The notes beneath the pieces were generated by a model that saw only the letters and a program-made list of their open reading frames with translations, ran no database searches and was not told where the DNA came from. 37,079 bases of DNA from NCBI GenBank assembly GCA_903903925.1, contig CAIVAU010000175.1:1-37079 (forward strand), written 5' to 3'. Shown piece by piece: positions 17,282 through 24,987 of this stretch. The stretch is from an uncultured cyanobacterium. GTDB taxonomy: Bacteria > Cyanobacteriota > Cyanobacteriia > Cyanobacteriales > Nostocaceae. The position numbers and the translations under genes are program-made. Numbering within the stretch: position 1 is the first letter of the stretch; each line of letters opens with the position of its first letter.

Positions 17282-17340
17282 TCCAACTCCCAACTCCTAA
17301 CTCCTAACTCCTAACTCCTAACTCCCCACTCCTAACTCCC
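17282..17340. repeat. STRR array spanning dynamin stop and atzG ribosome site
   Basis: About eight heptamers (TAACTCC, CAACTCC, CCACTCC variants) fill the whole gap between the dynamin-like gene and the AtzG-like gene. On the minus strand the first supplies the TAG stop of the dynamin-like gene (17332-17334) and the last supplies GGAG eight bases before the AtzG-like ATG. Confidence 0.92.
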
Positions 17341-19656
17341 AATTCTTAACCCACCGTCCCTACTCGCTTCAATAGCGAGACCGACTAAACCTCGCCACTC
17401 CTTTTCAACTTGTTGATGTTTCTCTTTCTTTTCAGCATCTGGCCAGAGGATTGATTTATTATTTTCATCTTCATAAAAATATCGCCACTCTCTCGAAGCT
17501 GTTTCGCCCTTAAATGCTTGAGTGACGAACTTGTCAAATTTCGAGTATGCCTCTTGATTCGGAAAGTTTAGCATAGATTGCAGAGTTGTTTCGCAGTCGT
17601 CAACAACTTGATTGCGTAAGGAGTCAATGTTGTTCATGATTAATTCTGCGATCGATGAATTGATTGCAGAACCTTGGGTTGCAGAATTTGTATTAAAAAT
17701 AATTTGCTCTAGCGTCACAGGAGAACTATTTTCTTCAACTTCTGAAACTTCCTCAAGCGTTGGTTCAATGTTATTTTGCGACAATTCATTAAGAGAGATA
17801 GGATCAAGGTGTTTATCTGGGTTTAGTTCATTCAGATGAGGCTGAATCCACCTAATGATAGTGTCTTCATATGTATCAGTGGACTTTCTAATTTCCTGGA
17901 AAGCTTGTCTGAGGCTATCTGTATTACCAGGAAGTTGTTTGCTTATATCATCAAAGAACTCAAGATTTGTGTTCCGCGTCAGTTGTTTAAGATCGCCATG
18001 CTCAAACAAAATATTGACCACTGATAATTGTAATTTTCTTTCCGATTCTGTTAGTGCTTTTGCTAGGGATTTAAATTTTTTAGTCAGTTGTTTTTTGACT
18101 TCATTAATGCACATGTAATAGGCAATTTTGTATGAATCCCCATAACCATTGCGAAACCCTTCGATATCATATTCAGAGGGAATAACATCTGGTTCTCGGC
18201 AAGACATCACAACTTTCTTGACTTCTTCTTCAAATTGTGGATCAGCTTCATTTCGCTTGCCATAAAGTATTTTACCTTCCTGTATAATCTGACCATTAAG
18301 AGGTTTCCAAAGTTTTTCATCGAACCAGTCATGAAATCCTAATCCTCCCTGTTGACTATATCCGTCTAAAGCGTTGCGAGCTTTTTCTAGCTGCTGATTC
18401 ACTTCAGATTGCAGTTTTTCTAAACTTTGATTGCGGGAAAGCAAATACTGCTTGTATACGTCATTGAGCTTTTCAGTGAGTACCTTTAGCACTGGACTGA
18501 GAATTTCACGTCTTACCTCATCAGGATCAGTACAATCTGCAATAACTGACTGGGAAACTTCGATTTCTTGTGAGTTCATAGTTCTTTGAAACCGTTCACA
18601 AGCTTCTAAACTATCCTGATGAAGCTTCATCCTGTTGAAAACCATAAAAGAACATTGGCGGATAGGAAAGTCTTCTAGAGCTTTACAAGCTATATCATAC
18701 ATGTCTCTATCAGACTGTTGCCAATCATCGCCTACAGGATCTGGTCTACGGACAAAGAGAATAAAATCAATATCTTGCTTAAGAGTTTCAATAAGTAACT
18801 CTGTATCAAAGATAGTATCACCTAACCCAGGCAAATCGACGACTCCAATTTTTCCTACTTCTTGGTGTTCAGGAAACTGACAATATATCCTGATCTCTTT
18901 AGTAGCCAAATATTCGCTGTTCGTTTGGCTGTTATCACTCTCAATCTGAGTAATATATTTTTTAATATCCTCTTTTGGTATCTTTTTACTTGACCCATCA
19001 AGCATTAATTTATAGTTTTCATATCCGGTATAATAACCTTTCCGAAGACGCCCATATTGATATCTATTATTAGCATCTTTTGCTTTTTCGTAAATTAGTT
19101 TTGGAAGTTTAGTAGGGTCTAAATCATTTGGAACTCTTGGTTTGTGAGAACTAGGTAGACCGAGTTTATCAAAGTACAGGTGGATGATTTTCTGAAGAGA
19201 AGTCCATGAATGAAATTCAATTTCATTCCTAATCATTCCTGGGTTATTTTCGTGAAATATTTTACTTAAACTTCTGGTGCAAATGCCTTCAGAGCCAGCA
19301 GGAATCTCGTCATCAGTTAGCCCCGTTAAACTTTGTAGCAACCGACTTTTTCCTTGACGCATTCGTCCAACGACTCCGATATTTAACGTGGAACGGGAGA
19401 AGCGTTTTTTTATATTTTCTAGCTCTTCTAGTTGTTTATTAATTTGATTGAGTAAGATGGAAAAATCAATGCCGTGCAAGCGAATAGCAAGGTTAGAATT
19501 ACCGTTAGAGTCTCCATTAACATATTTTTGTCGTTCCCATTCAAGTCTTTCGAGTTCATTTCTTAGCTTTCTCCATTTATCCAGAACACTTTCAATATTG
19601 TGAGCTTGCTGGTTGCGCTGATCAATAATTGATTGAATTTGCTCTGCGATCGTCAT
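17332..19656 (-). CDS. Dynamin-like GTPase
   Basis: The 774-residue protein has an N-terminal helical/coiled segment (1-90) and a dynamin-type GTPase domain: P-loop GRMRQGKS (97-104), G3 DLPGLGD (274-280) and NRMK (341-344) where NKxD is expected. Downstream are long helical stretches (about 405-770) that may form a stalk. No transmembrane helix is obvious. Bacterial dynamin-like proteins remodel membranes and some protect against phage; the role here is unknown. AGGAG lies about 10 nt before the ATG. It is the first gene of a minus-strand set with AtzG- and AtzE-like genes, 53 bp before the former. Its stop codon is STRR-derived. Confidence 0.82.
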   Translation of the reverse strand: MTIAEQIQSIIDQRNQQAHNIESVLDKWRKLRNELERLEWERQKYVNGDSNGNSNLAIRLHGIDFSILLNQINKQLEELENIKKRFSRSTLNIGVVGRMRQGKSRLLQSLTGLTDDEIPAGSEGICTRSLSKIFHENNPGMIRNEIEFHSWTSLQKIIHLYFDKLGLPSSHKPRVPNDLDPTKLPKLIYEKAKDANNRYQYGRLRKGYYTGYENYKLMLDGSSKKIPKEDIKKYITQIESDNSQTNSEYLATKEIRIYCQFPEHQEVGKIGVVDLPGLGDTIFDTELLIETLKQDIDFILFVRRPDPVGDDWQQSDRDMYDIACKALEDFPIRQCSFMVFNRMKLHQDSLEACERFQRTMNSQEIEVSQSVIADCTDPDEVRREILSPVLKVLTEKLNDVYKQYLLSRNQSLEKLQSEVNQQLEKARNALDGYSQQGGLGFHDWFDEKLWKPLNGQIIQEGKILYGKRNEADPQFEEEVKKVVMSCREPDVIPSEYDIEGFRNGYGDSYKIAYYMCINEVKKQLTKKFKSLAKALTESERKLQLSVVNILFEHGDLKQLTRNTNLEFFDDISKQLPGNTDSLRQAFQEIRKSTDTYEDTIIRWIQPHLNELNPDKHLDPISLNELSQNNIEPTLEEVSEVEENSSPVTLEQIIFNTNSATQGSAINSSIAELIMNNIDSLRNQVVDDCETTLQSMLNFPNQEAYSKFDKFVTQAFKGETASREWRYFYEDENNKSILWPDAEKKEKHQQVEKEWRGLVGLAIEASRDGGLRIGS

Positions 19657-19739
19657 TGCTAAATTTCTCCTGTTTTTCGTAATAAGTCTTAATCGTTATG
19701 TAAGAATACAGAAGTCAGAATTTTTAATCACCGTGGTCT

Positions 19740-20066
19740 TAGAAACCCCCTTGAAGGGGAGGATGAGTAGTGGAGTGGTACTCATCCCTTCTCTGTAATG
19801 CCGAGAAACGCCTAGCCACTCCTGTGAAGTTAGCCTTGCCAAAGTTATCGGTCGGTACTATCCGGATGACACTGGTGTTAACTCTATATAAACCTGTTTA
19901 ATCACCCAGTTCTAGAGCTTGAAACTGGCGAATGCATCTCAAGGTAGGTACTTTAACACTTACCGATAACGTAGTACACGAAGTACGCGGATCGGGTCAG
20001 CTAGTGTGGCTTCCGATCTGTGACTCCTAGCAAGCTAGAAGCTCAGTGTCTTCAGACCTGAGTTGC
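19740..20066 (+). ncRNA. Candidate structured RNA (HEARO/omega-RNA-like)
   Basis: No credible ORF, but many inverted pairs in 330 nt: CCCCTT/AAGGGG (19747-19759), GGATGAGTA/TACTCATCC (19761-19787, 9 bp), TTCTC/GAGAA (19789-19807), a long-range GTTATCGGT/ACCGATAAC (19844-19852 with 19962-19970), CCAGTT/AACTGG (19906-19928), GTAC/GTAC (19974-19986), GATCGG/CCGATC (19990-20018), CTAG/CTAG (20027-20038) and CTCAG/CTGAG (20042-20062). Size, gene-free setting and general look recall HEARO, the guide RNA of IsrB-type transposons, which occurs stand-alone in cyanobacteria. Strand and identity are inferred; another mobile-element RNA is possible. Confidence 0.45.
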
Positions 20067-20340
20067 TGACCACCAGTTATTTAACTCCCTCTTAAAAGGT
20101 TACAGCCGAATGGACCGATAAGTTTTGATTAACTCAAGGAAAGTGCCAAATCCCAAGCTACGGCAAATTTACCCTTTGAGCCCTCTACACCCAAATGTGA
20201 GTAAACCTCTAAGAATACAAGTTACTCGCACTCTCGTTTGATGCCGCCGACTCAGATGGAGCAGTTTACGGACTTTTAAAGGGGCGAAGAGGATTATATG
20301 TTTATGTTGAATTAGGTCTTGAGTTGGAATATATATCCAA
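20067..20340. other. Spacer between RNA candidate and CHAT fragment
   Basis: About 270 bp without recognisable coding capacity on either strand. Just before 20341 a second frame reads ELGLELEY, which could be the preceding CHAT sequence displaced by a one-base frameshift. No IsrB/IscB-like ORF follows the RNA candidate. Confidence 0.4.
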
Positions 20341-20589
20341 GGAGAAGGCTTGGTAGGCTTGACAAGAGGATTGATGTATGCAGGGGGAGAGCGCTTGGTG
20401 GTGTCGTTGTGGAAGGTCAGCGATGATGGCACATCTATACTGATGCAAGAATTTTACAAGGAAATGTTGATCAATGGCAAGTCTCCCAATGTAGCCCTGC
20501 GTGCTGCACAATTAAAGATGTGGAAGCAACAACAATGGCATGATCCTAATTATTGGGCAGCCTTTACGTTTTTGGGTGAGTGGCGTTAA
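20341..20589 (+). pseudogene. C-terminal fragment of a CHAT-domain protein
   Basis: An 82-codon frame (GEGLVGLTRGLMYAGGERLVVSLWKV ... HDPNYWAAFTFLGEWR) matches the end of the CHAT caspase-like protease domain, including the conserved GEGLVGLTR, VSLWKV and WAAF blocks. The upstream part with the catalytic His and Cys is missing; a likely one-base frameshift sits just before 20341. Intact homologues in cyanobacteria are large TPR-CHAT proteins. It is a gene remnant with no function expected. Confidence 0.85.
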
Positions 20590-20886
20590 TTGGGAAGGAG
20601 TCAAAAAGAGCATTTCCACACTACCTGTATCTTCCGTCACGGGGTCTTACAGATGAGGTCATTACGATAGATATATTAATACTTTTCGCCCCCCAATCGA
20701 CCTTTGAGGAGAAACAGATTAATTCGGTTGCAAAAATCGAAACTAACGCTCCTTCACCTGAAGCTAACTCGTAAAATCGGAATAAATTTCCCGTAATATT
20801 TTTGTAGATAAATAAATAATTTACTCACCACTGGATTTGTTCTAGTGGTCAAATTGTTGGAACTAATTAGCTATTAAGGTTTAACA
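20590..20886. other. Gene-poor spacer after the CHAT fragment
   Basis: About 300 bp with a short open frame to 20774 that shows no recognisable family pattern. The end holds an AAGG ribosome-site-like sequence for the truncated ORF at 20887. Confidence 0.35.
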
Positions 20887-21036
20887 ATGAAGAGGGGTGC
20901 AAAGCCTGAGTGGAAATTCTTGTGTTTTTTACTAAATTTACGTCGTTACAGTTTAACTTTCTTGTTAAGCGTGATTTTGCTGGCTCGCGCTTATTTACCC
21001 CTTATAGCGATCGCTAGTCGTGTCAATACTGCGTAG
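20887..21036 (+). pseudogene. Truncated N-terminal ORF with a signal/anchor-like segment
   Basis: A 49-residue frame begins at ATG 20887 with AAGG about 9 nt upstream. It encodes a basic start (MKRGAKPEWK), a hydrophobic stretch (YSLTFLLSVILLARAYLPLIAIA) broken only by one Arg, and then stops at TAG 21034 inside the left arm of a nested palindrome. It looks like the secretion/anchor N-terminus of a larger protein cut off by repeat insertion. The family is unrecognised. Confidence 0.45.
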
Positions 21037-21100
21037 GTTTTGCCAAAATTAGAAACCCAGTTTCTAACAGCCGAACAAGCCAAAACATACGCAGTATTGG
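21024..21100. repeat. Nested palindrome (cruciform-forming element)
   Basis: Outer arms CAATACTGCGTAGGTTTTG (21024-21042) and its near-complement at 21081-21100 differ at one position. An inner perfect hairpin TTAGAAAC-CCA-GTTTCTAA (21049-21067) lies in the loop. It resembles a dispersed cyanobacterial MITE-like repeat and interrupts the ORF at 20887. Confidence 0.8.
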
Positions 21101-21171
21101 CTCTGTTGTAAACCTTTTGTTTGGGGGTTTTTCTTATAAGAAATTAAGCGGACATGATATAGTAACTAAAA

Positions 21172-21410
21172 TTAACGCTTTGCAGGGCTTGCGTCTGGCT
21201 GTAGAAGAATTGGCATCACTCCCTGTCCAGAACCGACAACAATTACTTTAGAGTTTTGAGATTCAGCGAGTTTTTGAGTTGCTTCGATGGTCCGTAGCTG
21301 TAATAATTGGCTAGTCAATTCACGTGAAATGAGCTTTTGTGATTCTGCAATCCCTTGAGCTTCGATGCGCTTGCGCTCAGATTCTTGACGTTCTTTATCG
21401 AGAATAAACT
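21172..21410 (-). pseudogene. C-terminal fragment of an SPFH/prohibitin-family protein
   Basis: About 79 codons on the minus strand read FILDKERQESERKRIEAQG, then ESQKLISRELTSQLLQLRTI and a tail with KVIVVGSGQGVMPILLQP before the TAA stop at 21172. This is the charged helix and conserved tail of prohibitin-type SPFH proteins. The SPFH domain itself and any start codon are missing beyond about 21410, so it is a remnant. Confidence 0.8.
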
Positions 21411-21501
21411 AACTTGTGAATTTCGGAAAATTAGCTGGCGGGGCGACCAAGTACTCTCAATAGCAGTTTGGTGTAGTATCCAGGGATTATTATCGTCAGA
21501 T

Positions 21502-21534
21502 AGTATGGCATAAAATGCCATAAAATGCCATACT
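21502..21534. promoter_or_regulatory. Putative ParD operator with three helically phased boxes
   Basis: ATGGCAT (21505-21511), ATGCCAT (21515-21521) and ATGCCAT (21525-21531), each separated by AAA, give a 10-bp period; outer flanks extend to AGTATGGCAT/ATGCCATACT. It lies 24 bp before the parD ATG. This is the expected layout for autoregulation by a ribbon-helix-helix antitoxin and its toxin complex. Confidence 0.75.
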
Positions 21535-21558
21535 TAACGAAAAGAGTCTGAGATCCCG

Positions 21559-21816
21559 ATGAAAAGTATTAATATTTCCCTACCGGATGGAATGCGTGCT
21601 TACGTAGAGGAACAGGTTGCGGATGGTGGCTATAGCACCATTAGTGAGTATTTCCGTGAGTTGGTACGTCTTGACCAAAAGCGTAAAGCTAAGGAACATT
21701 TAGAAACTTTATTGCTAGAAGGGTTAAATTCTGGAAGTGCAACACCTTTAACTGAGCAAGATTGGGATGATATTCGTCAAGCAGTAAGGGCAAAAGTTCA
21801 AGAGCCGAAAGGTTGA
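21559..21816 (+). CDS. parD: ParD-family type II antitoxin
   Basis: The 85-residue protein has the ParD/CC2985 ribbon-helix-helix N-terminus (MKSINISLPDGMRAYVEEQV, then GGYSTISEYFRELVRLDQ) and a flexible acidic C-terminal toxin-binding tail (LTEQDWDDIRQAVRAKVQ). It neutralises the ParE partner encoded 7 bp downstream and represses the operon through the phased boxes upstream. The module appears intact, unlike the broken genes to its left. Confidence 0.9.
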   Translation: MKSINISLPDGMRAYVEEQVADGGYSTISEYFRELVRLDQKRKAKEHLETLLLEGLNSGSATPLTEQDWDDIRQAVRAKVQEPKG

Positions 21817-21823
21817 AACGAGA

Positions 21824-22153
21824 ATGGGTAATGTTTATAAACATCCCCAGGTAATCCGTGACTTAATTGATTTGGCGACTTATATTGCTTTTGATAATAT
21901 AGATGTTTCGGATAAGTTTTTGGCAGCGGCTGAAGAAACTTTTAAGCAGTTAGCTCAAACGCCAAAAATGGGCAGGCGGAGTGAGTTTTCTAATCCGAAT
22001 TTAGCTGATGTTCGTCAGCAGGCAATTAAGGGGTTTAGAAATTATTTAGTTTTTTATCGGACAAGAGATACTGATGTGGAAATTTTGAGAGTTCTGTATG
22101 GTGGTCGAGATATTGAAGCTATTTTAGATGAAGATTTGGGAGAGTCAAGTTAG
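21824..22153 (+). CDS. parE: ParE-family toxin (RelE/ParE superfamily)
   Basis: The 109-residue protein has the ParE pattern: N-terminal helix with VIRDLIDLATYIAFDN, a central segment with TPKMGRRSEFSNP, then GFRNYLVFYRTRDTDVEILRVLYGGRDIEAIL. Characterised ParE toxins poison DNA gyrase; some superfamily members cleave mRNA instead, so the target is not certain. ATG at 21824, preceded by GAAACGAGA, forms an operon with the antitoxin gene. Confidence 0.9.
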   Translation: MGNVYKHPQVIRDLIDLATYIAFDNIDVSDKFLAAAEETFKQLAQTPKMGRRSEFSNPNLADVRQQAIKGFRNYLVFYRTRDTDVEILRVLYGGRDIEAILDEDLGESS

Positions 22154-22259
22154 CTCTATAGGGTTTCATTGAGAATCAGGCAATTTAATTGAGAGTTAAA
22201 ATCTGATCCAACAAAATCGGATCGCTCCGGTTATGAATGAAGGAAATATCACCATTCTT

Positions 22260-22287
22260 GCAAGGGCGGGGAGACCCCGCCCCTACG
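22260..22287. repeat. G-rich hairpin repeat (copy 2, inverted)
   Basis: GGGCGGGG, AGA loop, CCCCGCCC is a perfect 8-bp stem. Its reverse complement matches the element at 2944-2966. It lies between the convergent ends of parE and icd and may help terminate either transcript. Confidence 0.7.
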
Positions 22288-22323
22288 AACGGACATTGCC
22301 CAATGCGCACTCAAGAATGTTTC

Positions 22324-23742
22324 TTAAAAGTGCTTAATAATTGCTTCGGCAAATTCAGAGCACTTTAAGGGTTCTACTGGTGGTTCCATCAAGCGGGCTA
22401 AATCGTAGGTTACTTGATAGTTGATGATGGCATCTCCTAAACCCTTCTTAATCAAGTCTGCTGCTTCTTGCCAATTGAGATACTCTAGCATCATCACCCC
22501 AGATAAAATGACTGAGCCAGGATTGATTCGATCTAATCCTGCATGTTTGGGTGCGGTGCCATGGGTAGCTTCAAAGATAGCACATTCATCGCCAATATTT
22601 GCTCCTGGACCCATTCCCAGTCCCCCAACAATTGCCGCCGCAGCATCCGACAAATAATCACCATTCAAATTCATTGTTGCCAGAATGGAATATTCATCAG
22701 GTCTGGTTTGGATTTGTTGAAAAATACTGTCAGCAATGCGGTCATTGACCATCACCAAGTCTTTCCACTTACCATTACCGTGAGTTTCCCAAATTGAGTT
22801 AAGAACGGTTTCAACTTCCTTGACAACAAGGTTCTGTTTTTCTGCTGTCAAACCGTTAAACCCAGGATCAATCATCTGGGCATTTTTTTCCAGAGTGATC
22901 TCAGGGTTATTTTCTTTGTTACTCAAAATCCAAGATTCCCTTTCGGTAATGCACTCACGTCGAAACTCCGACGTGACCAATTCATAACCCCAATCACGGA
23001 AGGCTCCCTCGGTGTACTTCATAATATTTCCTTTGTGCACCAAAGTTACCAATTGCTTGTTTTTCGGGAGTTGCAAAGCGTGTTTCATCGCACGCCTGAC
23101 CAAGCGCTGAGAACCAGTTTTGCTAATGGGTTTAATCCCAATCCCAGAATCTAGAGGAATTTGCTTTTTGCCGTGTTCTGGGGTAGCTGGGATGAGTTCG
23201 TTGTTGAGAATGGAGATCAAGCGATCGCCAATCTCACTCCCTTGTCGCCATTCAATTCCCAAATAAATATCTTCTGTATTTTCCCGGTAGACAATAACAT
23301 CCAACTTTTCGGGGTTTTTGTGGGGTGAAGGTGTACCTGGATAATAGCGGCAAGGACGCACGCAGGCATACAGGTTAAAAATTTGCCGTAGTGCAACATT
23401 TAAAGAACGAATGCCTCCTCCGATTGGAGTTGTCAAAGGTCCTTTAATCGCAACACCATATTCTTTAATCGCCGTCAGAGTATCTTGGGGTAAATACTGA
23501 TATGTACCGTATAAATCGCAAGCTTCATCACCAGCGTAAACTTTAAACCAGCTAATTTTACGCTTACCCTTGTATGCTACCTCCACCGCAGCATCTAGAA
23601 CTTTTTGCGCAGCGGGCCAAATATCTATCCCCGTACCATCACCACGAATAAAGGGGATAATCGGATTATCAGGAACAATCGGTTCAGCGTTTTTAAAGGT
23701 GATTTTTGCTCCGTTGGTTGGCGGGGAAATTTTGTCGTACAT
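22324..23742 (-). CDS. icd: NADP-dependent isocitrate dehydrogenase
   Basis: Converts isocitrate to 2-oxoglutarate, the carbon skeleton for ammonium assimilation and the signal sensed by NtcA. From ATG 23742 (MYDKISPP) the protein is 472 residues, the size and N-terminus of cyanobacterial Icd; a frame-open ATG at 23784 would add 14 unusual residues, and AGGAG lies just upstream of 23742. Visible motifs are PFIRGDGTGIDIWPA, the substrate loop GGGIRSLNVALRQ and the GTAPKHAG coenzyme region. Icd is often NtcA-controlled in cyanobacteria, but I found no exact GTA-N8-TAC in the leader. Confidence 0.96.
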   Translation of the reverse strand: MYDKISPPTNGAKITFKNAEPIVPDNPIIPFIRGDGTGIDIWPAAQKVLDAAVEVAYKGKRKISWFKVYAGDEACDLYGTYQYLPQDTLTAIKEYGVAIKGPLTTPIGGGIRSLNVALRQIFNLYACVRPCRYYPGTPSPHKNPEKLDVIVYRENTEDIYLGIEWRQGSEIGDRLISILNNELIPATPEHGKKQIPLDSGIGIKPISKTGSQRLVRRAMKHALQLPKNKQLVTLVHKGNIMKYTEGAFRDWGYELVTSEFRRECITERESWILSNKENNPEITLEKNAQMIDPGFNGLTAEKQNLVVKEVETVLNSIWETHGNGKWKDLVMVNDRIADSIFQQIQTRPDEYSILATMNLNGDYLSDAAAAIVGGLGMGPGANIGDECAIFEATHGTAPKHAGLDRINPGSVILSGVMMLEYLNWQEAADLIKKGLGDAIINYQVTYDLARLMEPPVEPLKCSEFAEAIIKHF

Positions 23743-24153
23743 AGCACACTCCTGAGGGCTTTGCCGGAATATACATAGTCCCAAGCTTGAGGCTTGGATG
23801 AAAAACTCTTAGACACCCGAGACAAGCAAATTTTCACTTGTCTTGTTTTCCTTACTATAAGCCGCAGAGTCTATCTTCCCCCTATTTGTAGAGTATTTGG
23901 GGTTAGTTCATGAGATTCCATGAAACCTTCGTTATCTTAGCAAAAGATAATAGGACGTGCAAAATTTCCTCCCAGTCTCTTTATTAATGGACGCGTCTCT
24001 ATCCAACGAAGGATTTTTCAGGATTTAGTCACGAACACTTGATGTGTCTTAAGATAAGTAAATTGGTACAGGTGTAAAAAAAAGTAGGTTTTGCTGGCAA
24101 TTTCCTGTAAACTACTTTTCGCTATCCACTGACCGCGTTTTCCGAGAGTAGGC
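23743..24153. other. icd-gun4 divergent intergenic region
   Basis: About 410 bp holding both promoters. A CCAAGC/GCTTGG hairpin (23783-23799) lies in the icd leader, and GACAAG/CTTGTC pair near 23822-23844. No RNA gene or small ORF recognised. Confidence 0.5.
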
Positions 24154-24870
24154 ATGACAGACCCGTTGATTGTACCAGGCACTGCTAGTGACATCGAATC
24201 CCTCCGCCAACCGTTAATTGCTGGGTCTATTGGCGTCCAACAGCAGGTGATCCCACAACTCGCGCAGCTAGGGGATGGGGGATTAGATGTGCTGATGGAG
24301 TTTCTATATGAACGTCGTGAAAATCCAGCAACTTGGGTTGATGGCAAAGTCTACCAAGTTCTCTATAAGTCTGATTCGCCTAAAGTTAAAGAATTTTTAC
24401 ATTCCTTTTTCCCTACGGGCATTGTACCTCTGAAATCAGAGTCCAGCATTGATTACAGCCCCTTACAACAGCTCCTCGCTGCCCAAGACTTTCAAGCAGC
24501 AGACCGAGTGACTTTGCAGAATATGTGTGAAATATCAGGTCCAACGGCTGTGCAAAGGAAATGGCTGTACTTCACTGAGGCAGAAAATTTCCCTCAGACA
24601 GATTTACAAACTATCAATAACCTGTGGTTAGTCCACAGTGAAGGAAAATTTGGCTTTTCCGTACAGCGAGAAATTTGGCTAGGGCTAGGTAAAAACTGGG
24701 AAAATCTCTGGTCAAAAATTGGTTGGAAAAGTGGCAATAACTGGACGCGGTATCCAAACGAGTTTACCTGGAATCTAAGCGCCCCTAGAGGTCATTTACC
24801 CCTGTCTAATCAACTGCGTGGGGTGCGAGTTATGGCTTCTTTACTATCTCACCCAGCTTGGTCTTCTTAG
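24154..24870 (+). CDS. gun4: GUN4 tetrapyrrole-binding protein
   Basis: Binds protoporphyrin IX and Mg-protoporphyrin and stimulates magnesium chelatase in chlorophyll synthesis. The 238-residue length fits cyanobacterial Gun4 with its N-terminal helical bundle (about 1-85) and C-terminal GUN4 core: IDYSPLQQLLAAQDFQAADR, then TDLQTINNLWLVHSEGKFGF and the conserved NWTRYPNEFTWNL. Monocistronic, with a short gap to the restriction-modification cassette. Confidence 0.95.
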   Translation: MTDPLIVPGTASDIESLRQPLIAGSIGVQQQVIPQLAQLGDGGLDVLMEFLYERRENPATWVDGKVYQVLYKSDSPKVKEFLHSFFPTGIVPLKSESSIDYSPLQQLLAAQDFQAADRVTLQNMCEISGPTAVQRKWLYFTEAENFPQTDLQTINNLWLVHSEGKFGFSVQREIWLGLGKNWENLWSKIGWKSGNNWTRYPNEFTWNLSAPRGHLPLSNQLRGVRVMASLLSHPAWSS

Positions 24871-24987
24871 TGAACTACCTATCACGGACCTGAGTACAGC
24901 GATAGTGGGCGTGGCGTCCTTAGGGGCGATGTCTGGCGACAAGCCCGCCTTTAGGCATAAGATGAAAAAAATTTAGGAGCGATCGCT

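Noticed and set aside
19740..20066. Group II intron, RNase P RNA or tmRNA as identity of the structured block
   Set aside because: No group II domain V pattern, no RNase P GAGGAAAGTCCGGGC core and no tmRNA tag or tRNA-like ends are seen.
20169..20511. Minus-strand open frames opposite the CHAT fragment
   Set aside because: They are antisense shadows of the CHAT remnant and of non-coding DNA.
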